Shown: one piece after another, positions 56,291-64,000 of the stretch
Numbering within the stretch: the first letter of the stretch is position 1
Layout of the letters: every line of letters begins with the position of its first letter
Assembly (NCBI GenBank): GCA_032622095.1
Contig: CP136064.1
Span: 126,965,605-127,029,604 of the forward strand
DNA length: 64,000 bases
Direction: 5' to 3'
DNA from: Siphonodentalium dalli
Lineage: Eukaryota; Mollusca; Scaphopoda; Gadilida; Siphonodentaliidae
Notes under the pieces: generated by a model
Databases searched by the model: none
What the model was told of the DNA's origin: nothing
The model's input: the letters and a program-made list of their open reading frames with translations, nothing else
Made by a program: the position numbers and the translations under genes

Positions 56291-57131
56291 ATTTAGTTCA
56301 TGTCAGTGTGTTCTTGGGCCGTGAGCCGTTGTGCCAAGACAACCCCAGGGACACAACTTTCAACCCGGGAAGAAGACAGGCAATCTCTAAGTCGCGGGGG
56401 CGCTCGATTACCACACATATTAGCGCCACTGTTGAGCACATCTAGATTGCAAAATACTGGACACCAAAACAGATTAGCGGACGTCCATGTAATACCCATC
56501 TCCGACACATACATAGGAAAATAATTGGGAAGTAAACAGAACGATCTTGGGACTAGCGAGACCATATACCTCGGCTAGAAAAGCTACCGAAACCTAACGC
56601 AGCGTGATGGATAGGAAGAAGAAGCACACAGGAAAACTACTCCGCCTGGTTAACCCAGGAACGCCCCAATTGACGTACCATGAAATGCGAACCGACCCGG
56701 AATAATACCGTCTCCGTATTTGAACGCAAACGAATTGAGAACCGAGGCCAGTTCTAACCAACCACCCCAGCGATCACCAAGAATCCTCGGACGCGTAGAA
56801 GAGCAGTTTGGAGCAATGGACGAAAATACAAGGTAAACATTATGAGCTTGTATTTCTAACAACGCCCCACTGATGCGCCGACGGAAGAAGAAGAGCAGAC
56901 GACAGGAAGACAAACTCAACCGGAACTCAACAGAGTAGAAGACAAGAGACACGCCCAACCTAAGAAGACGGAAGAAGACCCTAAAACGAGCAGACGACAG
57001 GAAGATAAACTCATCCAGGAGAAACCCAGATGCCGATGATTGAACATTATTAACTTTGTTGTAAATAAATAATCAAACCGTTCTGATAGCCTTAAGAGTT
57101 ATATGTACCCGTATTGGCACATATTTCTTAA
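56291..57131 (+). repeat. Candidate 5' LTR, left boundary unknown
   Basis: The evidence is at its right end. An AATAAATAAT polyadenylation-like signal lies near 57065, and the sequence then runs to TTTCTTAAC immediately before a primer-binding-site-like sequence. The interior has purine-rich AAGAAGAAG tracts and a duplicated GAGCAGACGACAGGAAGA (near 56892 and 56986, about 94 bp apart). The partner LTR was not found in the window, so the left edge given is only approximate. Confidence 0.4.
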
Positions 57132-57150
57132 CTGGTGCCTTCGAGCCAGG
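57132..57150 (+). promoter_or_regulatory. Candidate tRNA primer-binding site
   Basis: TGGTGCCTTCGAGCCAGGA begins with the obligatory TGG and resembles the complement of a tRNA-Tyr 3' end (TCCGGCTCGAAGGACCA) with small changes. Such sites directly follow the 5' LTR of Ty3 and BEL/Pao elements. No gag or pol follows within 1 kb, so the element is truncated or disrupted. Confidence 0.5.
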
Positions 57151-57285
57151 ATCTGAACGATAATCGCAGACACAACGTGAAGCCAGAAGAGGAACAGTGT
57201 GAACAGAAACAGTGTGGGAAAATTCGCAAAACGTGAGTCTAATTGTTTATTATCATAATAGTTAGGGAGCCCGCATGTGTTCTAT

Positions 57286-57760
57286 TTACACTTTTGCGTA
57301 CAAAAGGTTTGACCCCCTATAGTTGGTACCAATAATGGAATATTCTGAAAAACCGATTTCTTAAGTTGCGCATTCCTGGGGTTTAGGGGCCGCTGAACCC
57401 CAAAAAGTGCAAAAAATCACTTCTATTTACATTTCCGCGTACATCGATGAATTTTGGTTTGATGATACTCCTAAGTGTACTGATTAAGAAAACACAACTT
57501 AAGAAAGGGATTTTCCTGGGGTTTTCAGATAAGAAAGGGGGTCCCATGCTGAACACCAAAACGTGATTTTTCACTTTTTTTTACACTTTCGCGTACATCC
57601 ATAATTTTTGGTCTCAAAGTACTTTGATATATACTAATTATAAAAACACAACTTAAGAAGCAACTTTTCCTGGGGTTTTAAGATAAGAAGGGGGTCATCG
57701 GGTCACCACTCAAAACGTAAAAAATCACTTTTATTTACATGATTGCATTCGTCCAACGTG
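57286..57760 (+). repeat. Tandem repeat, about 150-bp unit, three to four copies
   Basis: TTTACACTTTTGCGTAC (57286), TTTACATTTCCGCGTAC (57425), TTTACACTTTCGCGTAC (57580) and TTTACATGATTGCATTC (57735) mark successive units about 140-155 bp apart. Each continues with AAAACACAACTTAAGAA and TCCTGGGGTTTT, then a GGGGTC segment. It begins about 130 bp after the candidate primer-binding site. Confidence 0.8.
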
Positions 57761-58050
57761 TGTGTATGTGCGCACACCCCCTGGAACGTTGCACTATTAC
57801 AACCAATACATCCCTAAATCGATACGATCAACTTAAGAAATATATATTCATGTCGTTTTCTGATAAGAACGAGACTTTTACCCCCTCCCCCCACCCCCCC
57901 CCCCCCCCCCCACAACCCGATCCATTTTCTAGAACTATAAGTGAGCCAGTTTTATGAAAATTATAGCGGGAAAATCTAGTAAAATGTATACCAATGTATA
58001 TATTTTCGTGAAGCTAAGACATAATGACACTTTTTTGGGCCAAAATTGAA
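57761..58050. other. Poly-C tract and AT-rich DNA
   Basis: A poly-C run lies at about 57892-57910. No coding sequence was found. Confidence 0.5.
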
Positions 58051-58055
58051 ACTCA

Positions 58056-59160
58056 CCATCCAAGATGGCCGCCAAAATGGCCGTCGGAAGTTGAAAATAT
58101 GACATTTTTTTCACAAATATCTTCTAGATCAATTCATGCTGTTTGGAACTGGTTGAGTAATGTAACTTTATTTTGTGTTTTGTATATTAACTGTTAATTT
58201 GGGCAATTAAATATGCAATTATTGGGGTACTAACCCCTTCCGATCCCTCAAAAATTCGATTTTACAGAACGCATTACAAAATTTTACAAAAAATTACAAT
58301 TGGGATTCTAGTCATATTTCAACAAGAAATGAAAAGAACACTGTAATGTAAGTGAGGCATATCATTACCTATGAATATTCCAAATATCTGGAACCATAAA
58401 TCTTACCTTGGCTCAAATGGCTGCGAAAATGGCCGCCAAAATATGGAAAATGGTAAATATTGCCCCAGGGTGTCCTGCAACCGCTTACAAGTTGTGGTTG
58501 ATGTACACAATTGGCTAATCTGTTTTCTATACATTGCATACTAACATGTCTGATGCACCATGAATCATTTTTACTATTGTCACCACTGACATCACCAGAA
58601 ATATTGGAATTTTCTCTCACAAACTTGACATAAATATCGGCAAAAATTCACTTTTCAGGGTTCGACCATTTGGTCAAGTAAAATGTAACTATCTTTGGAT
58701 TGAAAGGTGTTTATTGTTTTGGTCTATCTTAAATGTGTCACACTACGGTGTTTGTAGACTAAATTGCTCAAGGTGGCTTCCAAAATGGCAACCAAATTTG
58801 TAAAAAGTTAAAAGTTAACATATCCCGAACATTATTCTCTGCGTTATCCGAAAAAGGTGGCAAATTGTGACTCACTTGGTTATTGTACGTGTTAGTTACA
58901 ATGTAATTAACTGCCAACTACGTTCTATTATGTTTGTCCCAGTTCCGTATGGGGCATGACAAATTCATATTAAAGTTGCAGTATGGAATTTTGCGGAGAA
59001 CCTCTTTTGTGATTCTGGCCATATTATTGAAAGGAAATGGACAGAACTTTGAGACGGAACTGAGCTGAACCATGATATGTGGGTATTCTGGCCGATTATG
59101 ATAAAAATTTATCAACTGGATACAGGGTGGAAGCCAAGATGGCAGCCACGGAGTTACTCT
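58056..59160 (+). repeat. Diverged tandem repeat of about 357 bp carrying ATGGCNGCC motifs
   Basis: AAGATGGCCGCCAAAATGG (58061), AAATGGCTGCGAAAATGGCC (58417), AAGGTGGCTTCCAAAATGGC (58769) and CCAAGATGGCAGCCACGG (59131) are spaced about 350-360 bp. Flanking parts keep only weak similarity, for example TTGGTTATTGTACGTG-like phrases about 80-110 bp downstream. The core resembles the known YY1 site AAGATGGCGGC (established knowledge of the motif). Binding here is only a guess. Confidence 0.5.
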
Positions 59161-59170
59161 ATGATCATAG

Positions 59171-60760
59171 ATGAGGATAATAGGTAATAGATAATACAGG
59201 GAGTTATTGTATGGTCATGAATTATGTGTGTGTATATAGGGAGTGCCCTGTTGGTAACGGTGGGACGTATATTTATATATGTTGTGGATGTGTTATCATT
59301 GGTGGTGTATGGGGAGTAGATTTATTATCATGGATGGCGTGTATGAGTATGGCAAGTATGGAACTTGTGAGTGGTCGTATGTGCGGATATTGGTATATCT
59401 GGAAGGGCTCACCATTGGTGATGTGCATATGTATACCTGGTTTGACTCTATGGTCATGGGTATGGCGAATAGGTATACATGTAGTGACTGTATGGTCCAT
59501 GGTGAGGTGAATATGTATACAATGAGTGACTGTATTATCGTGAATGTAGTGAATATGTATACATAGAGTGACTATATGGTCATGTGTCGGTGTATACCTG
59601 GTGTTCATGCATGGTGACTCGTGGCTGTATCGTCATTTGTGGTATAAGCTGTATAAGTATGGCTGTATGATCAGGTGTACTAGTACATGTACGTGTATAA
59701 AGTGGGTGACTATGTTGTCATTTGTGTGGTGTTTATGTACATATGGAGTGACTGGGGTAATGGGTGCGTTGTACATGTGTACCTTGGGTGGCTATCGCTT
59801 TCCACAATAACTCAAGGATATGTTAATCAATAGAGAGGTCATGTCATATCGTGGAAAGCGATAGCCACCCATTATCACACAGTCATTACATATATACATA
59901 AACACCACAGACATAACCATATAGTGACCCACTGTATACATGTACACCTGACCCATTACACAACTGTCCCCTGGTAAGGCTACCGCGATAGGATATAGTA
60001 TCATATAAGCAGATAGAGTTATTCCCCTTGAGTAGCCTGCTGTCGCGGCCTCGCGGGTACCAGCCATGATCACCAATGACCATACAGCCACGCGTCACAA
60101 TGCAAGCACACCGGGTATACTCCTAAACATGACCCATAACCATATAGTCACTCCTTGTATACCCATTCATCTCACCATTTGCCATAAGGTCATCCCCTGT
60201 TACATATTCTCCAAACGCATGGTCAAATAGTCAATCAATATATACATCAACACCACAACAATGACCATAAAGTCACTCCGGTATACATATGCACATCACC
60301 AATGGCCATATAGCCACTCGCTTCATACGCATACCCTCACCCATGTTACCTGGTATACTCCTTCACCTGACCTATGGCCATATGGTCACCCCGTGTGTAC
60401 CTATACAAAACATTCATACACGATCATGGTCAATCCTTGTATACATATTCACCTCAACATTGGCCTGTCAATCCCTGGATCCCTATTTGTCACACCATAG
60501 CCGAATAGCCATTCAATATATACTAATACTCCCAGCCATGTCAGTATAGTCACTCCATGTATGCATATGCACCTCACCCATGGCCATATAGCCACTCGCT
60601 ATATACACATATCCCTCGCCCATGACAATAAAGCAACACGTGTGTGTACTGGTATAACCTACACATGACGATACCGACACGAGTCGCCAAACAGGAACAC
60701 CAGGTACATGTATACTCATACGCCTGTCACCCCCTGTATAGATGTTGAGAATTTCAAGGT
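59171..60760. repeat. Mirror-image minisatellite, 42-bp unit in two inverted arms
   Basis: The left arm (59171-59784) repeats a unit with GTATAC(A/C)TG, GTGACTATATGGTCATGG and GGTGAATAT. Four successive GTATAC points fall at 59431, 59473, 59515 and 59557, exactly 42 bp apart. The right arm (59872-60760) has the complement: CACCAATGGCCATATAGCCACTC, CATGTATACATA and variants. The arms meet at a perfect 21-bp hairpin (59785-59871). About 120 bp of unrelated GC-richer DNA interrupts the right arm near 59955-60075. Because 42 is divisible by three, several repeat-derived frames of 80-111 codons stay open. They are not genes. Confidence 0.88.
59785..59871. repeat. Perfect 21-bp stem hairpin at the centre of the minisatellite
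   Basis: TGGGTGGCTATCGCTTTCCA plus C (59785-59805) is exactly complementary to 59851-59871, with a 45-bp loop. It is a distinct sequence from the 42-bp unit, so it is either a small foldback insertion or the point where the array was inverted. Confidence 0.9.
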
Positions 60761-60947
60761 AACGCTGGTTGTTGGAATTGCAAATTGGCATGGTGAGAAA
60801 AGTTATAGGTCACAAAACATCCATAACATAATCCCAGTTTTAAAAGCTTAGCACAGTTGGTGATGATTGGATGAGGGACGGCGGGCGGCGGTAAGCCACC
60901 GACAACGAGACAGCATCTATGATGTCACCTCTTGTAACTCTATAGGG

Positions 60948-61480
60948 GACTGTACCAGGTATGTCACTTGAACAATGCATTGATAGGCTAAACCAGAGAG
61001 CTATGTGGGAGTTGATAAACACTATCCACATACTATGGAAATGCAATAAACAACAGATGGCTATTAAAGTCATTTTATATGTGCAGCAGTGAGCATCAGA
61101 TATCATTACAGGACTGTGTAACTTTATAAAAATAGTGCTACTAAATGCGGATCTCTCTGTCTGTTCAAATTATGAGAACATCCCTACAAATGAACAGTAG
61201 ACTATTCCAATTTATACTTTTAGAACTGAAGGGCAGAATCCATTGATTCATGAATGTATACACCTTTCACTGCTATGCTGAACCCATATGATGGCTAAAA
61301 ATATAAACTCTATTTCCAATAATACAGGTTTACAGACGTCTCTCTTAGGGCTAACTGATATCACAGGTAATTAATTGCAAGTGGCTATGGCTATATATTG
61401 CAAGCATAAAAATCTCAAATCTGTTCAATTCTTAGTTAAAAAGGGGCCATATCTCTGGTATAAAAACAGGATCTGACTAC
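60948..61480 (-). repeat. Inverted partner of the 52-kb family 4 segment
   Basis: Reverse complement of 52218-52525 plus about 220 bp not present there. It contains CCATATCTCTGGTATAAAAA, the complement of the GAGTTATGGCCC-type monomer. The two are 8.4 kb apart in opposite orientation, so recombination between them could invert the intervening DNA. Confidence 0.85.
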
Positions 61481-62487
61481 CAAACGAGAGCCTTCAAATG
61501 TGCGCTCTATATGTATTCTGCGAAGAATAGCGTTGGCGGATTTCTACCAGACCTCTGCTTATTACATGCGATATATAGCTACTAGAGATAAATTATGTTC
61601 AGGTTCGCACCGGACAGCTCATAAGTCAACTCACTGACTCCACACCAAAGATGTGCGAAAGCGTGGCTGATTTTGATCGAGCTGGGATAGGAAGATAGCC
61701 TCATATGATGAGTTCAATTGGTATATTTGAGTTCCACAGAGATAGTTTTCTGGACATCGCATATACTGCAAGTTCGTTCCGTGTATGATCCCTATCTTCC
61801 TGTGCAGAACCGATGCATGCACCAAGTTTATATTAGATACCCCCATGTCATATTTGTCACATGTGTTGTCGGAAGTTCTTCCATACTTGCGTTATGTAGT
61901 TTCATCAAAATGTCATACAAGAAACATATTCACACCAAATTTTGTTTAAATGCCTGCATTTCTGTAATTGTATCGGCTATCGGCAATGTTCCAGATAAAA
62001 CTAACAATAATTTCCCGCACCAATGCACAGCTCGACTTGGCTGTAGAGGCAATTGAACTCACCGACATGTTGAGGTACATGTATTATTATTGGATGGATA
62101 GTTTGTAGTATTCCTTCCAGATGTTGTATACAGGAACATTTGATATCCCACTGCAATGAAATCAGGTCTGCAGAAAACACAGATCGTTAAACGTTGAATT
62201 ATTATACCTTCCTGAGCAATAGCTGAAGTCAAAAAATTATTTCAGTTATGGACTCTTCAAATAGCTAACAATTCACAATATTCTCTCAATTCAAGCGTAA
62301 CATTGTTATCTATTACTTCCAACTTGTGCGCAGTATCTGTATTCCCAGCTTGTAATTGGCCTACTTGTTGATCCGACTATTATGGTTATATGTACTACAT
62401 ATATATACTATGTATAAACTACATGTGTTCGACGGATAATTAAAGGATTTCGTTCCAGATTGAGGGGTTTCTGTGATTCGAAGATCT
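61481..62487. other. No recognised gene
   Basis: AT-rich DNA. Short frames near 61631-62056 have no domain features. No repeat family was recognised. Confidence 0.4.
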
Positions 62488-62829
62488 TTAATTTCTGTGA
62501 ACTAACAGTTGCGGTATAATGATAATGAATGTCCCGTGTGGACGTTTTGCAAGAAATCTTAATAAACGTTCCTTTAAATGATCTTGATGACCCGTCACTG
62601 TATTCACTTGCTTCGATGCAACATCATATGGCATGGACCAAAGATGAGTTTCTGGTGTTTCGTTGAGGTATTTCATCAATATACATATCCAGCCACAAGG
62701 CATAGGCATTTTGATTTCACGATATTTTTTCGTTGACAACCAGGAGGAAGTTGAGGAGCCGTTATTGTCACTTGCTGCACTCGACATGGAGAATGACAAA
62801 CATTTTTGCCCGATACTGATGTTTGACAT
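62488..62829 (-). CDS. Hypothetical open reading frame, possible host exon
   Basis: A 113-codon minus-strand frame lies in DNA not assigned to any repeat. It has a serine-rich N-terminal part (MSSAASDNNGSSTSSW, from about residue 15), then KKYREIKMPMPCGWICILM, then a basic LKERLLRFLAKRPHGTF segment. The composition is more balanced than in other chance frames here, and an internal methionine at about residue 15 is an alternative start. I recognise no family. With no splice evidence or neighbour it could still be chance. Confidence 0.25.
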   Translation of the reverse strand: MSNISIGQKCLSFSMSSAASDNNGSSTSSWLSTKKYREIKMPMPCGWICILMKYLNETPETHLWSMPYDVASKQVNTVTGHQDHLKERLLRFLAKRPHGTFIIIIPQLLVHRN

Positions 62830-64000
62830 ATTCTAAAATAAAGCGACCAGCATTAACTCGGTTATGTGCAGTTCTGTTAGACTACATCGGAGTGAATATG
62901 CAATGTATCTGCTATGAGGTCAACGGCCGTATTGCAATTTATTAGATCTGTATTATGGACTATCTATGCCACAACCGAAGCAAACATTCTATATCTCTGA
63001 TATGCAGTCTGAGAGTTGCATGGTGAGCTCTGATGTTAGCCCTGCGAGGGGAGTTAGTAATTCAACTGTAGTTGCTGGGGTGAGTTGGTTGTAGATAGAC
63101 TACCATCACTGTGACCATCTATTGGACGAAGTAACAAGAGTGGTACATGTGCTGACTCACGTCTTGAGAAGTGTGACAATGTCTCAACTATTCCAACGAA
63201 TTTCGGGTGATGAAACACAGATATGTCAAAACAAGAAACTGAAAAATGCAATCTCCCCTTATTGTATCTTATTAGACACAACTGTTTCACAATTAGATAC
63301 GAAATAAGGTTTGGACTAACATGTAATATCTGTGTATTTATAAGTTGGGCAATTATATTTCCCGGTGGCAGTATAATAGCAATGCAACTTCGACTTCAAT
63401 GAAGTCAAGATGTGATATTGTTCCTGAATCTTCTAAAACATTTTGGCCGGGAGATATCAACGTGGTCAACAATTAATCAAGAATAGACAACGAATAAAGC
63501 AGATCTGCCCCAAACGAAATAAAATAGCTATAAAGTTGGATTTATGTCTGTATTATGATTGCAGGATTTATTTTGCGTTCGAGTACTCGGTGTGCTCTTA
63601 AAATGATGCAGTACAGTCAGCACATATCCGGTTTGAGTTCCTTCCCAGGAAACGGACAGGATCGTTTAAATTATGTTGGGCAAATTCGTGTTAGGTTTCT
63701 AAGAGTCCATTCTGATATATTCTCGGTTATAAACAAACGATATTTGGTAAAACATAGTCACAATATACCTTAACATGATAGTATCTAATTTAGTTAGGGC
63801 GAATATATCCACCTCCTTTGCTAAATGCCGTTTGAGAATATAAACATTTGTCAAAGTTTATAACTGAGTTTGGCGGCCATTCTGGCGACCATCTTGTGTC
63901 AAATAGATCATTGTCGAGTGTAATTGAATGCCACTAACAATATTTAAAACTGTGTACACTTTTGTTTATTTTATTATGCCTATTTCTGTCCAAGGTTAAT
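62830..64000. other. No recognised gene to the window end
   Basis: AT-rich DNA with a single GGCGGCCATTCTGGCGACCATCTTG-type phrase near 63873, related to the ATGGCNGCC motif of the 58-kb repeat. Short frames at 63054-63773 have no domain features. Confidence 0.4.

Noticed and set aside
56293-56958. Overlapping frames of 74-102 codons around the candidate LTR
   Set aside because: There is no domain or conserved motif; the frames overlap on both strands and cross purine-rich LTR-like DNA.
59211-60549. Several open frames of 80-111 codons on both strands with periodic residues such as HDHTVT and HIHY
   Set aside because: They arise because the minisatellite unit is 42 bp, a multiple of three. 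The same array is open on both strands, and there is no start context or domain.
1-64000. CRISPR arrays, bacterial operons, rRNA genes, phage genes
   Set aside because: The tandem arrays found have long adjoining units without unique spacers. No bacterial gene structure or rRNA sequence was seen, and all recognisable proteins are eukaryotic transposon relics.

Overview
The window looks like non-coding, repeat-dominated DNA from an animal, most likely a marine mollusc and probably a bivalve. That assignment rests on an AT-rich base, hairpin-capped repeats of the AGCTCACCTGAGAC type followed by CGTCCGTCC runs and TATGGCCCT-containing monomers, Helitron-like ends around CCCGACTTCGTCCGGG, and decayed LINE and Ty3 elements. 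I know these repeat styles mainly from bivalves, so the taxon is inference. I found no bacterial-type operon, no complete host gene, no rRNA and no functional tRNA gene. A single 100-bp N run (44085-44184) marks an assembly gap. Layout: 0-5 kb holds a short host duplication, one copy of which carries a TTAA-flanked MITE, then arrays of two hairpin-capped repeat families. 5-12 kb holds a tRNA-derived SINE, small palindromic MITEs and a GC-rich tandem repeat. 12.4-18 kb holds a LINE 3' fragment, a 2.06-kb duplicated block (copy A) with a Helitron, more hairpin-family DNA and a second 0.57-kb duplicated block. 18.8-21.3 kb holds two abutting Helitron-like elements, the second with a nested MITE. 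21.9-24.1 kb is a dead Ty3-type pol with its 3' LTR, and 25.4 kb has an inverted LTR piece. 25.6-29 kb holds two independent tandem repeats (about 175 bp and about 350 bp). 30-31 kb holds a minisatellite and a MITE. 33-44 kb is one dead LINE whose ORF1 is split by two tandem PIF/Harbinger-like elements, one of which carries a hAT-like insertion. 44.8-50.4 kb is copy B of the 2.06-kb block, expanded by two insertions. 50.4-51.4 kb is a piggyBac-like MITE with another MITE inside it. 51.5-55.6 kb holds hairpin-capped repeats and the second copy of the 0.57-kb block. 56-57.3 kb holds a candidate LTR with a primer-binding site. 57.3-61 kb holds two tandem repeats, a giant inverted 42-bp minisatellite and an inverted copy of the 52-kb repeat. 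61.5-64 kb is mostly unassigned. The most useful feature of the window is that it contains its own controls. Three insertions have an empty paralogous site in the same window, and three more can be delimited because removing them restores a reading frame, a monomer or a target site. Together these give a relative order of insertion: LINE, then tandem Harbinger, then hAT; and Helitron, then TTAA MITE. No protein here appears functional. The possible novelty lies in repeat architecture: several unrelated-looking hairpin-capped families share a common plan, a 3-bp-spaced tandem transposon pair, and a mirror-image minisatellite.
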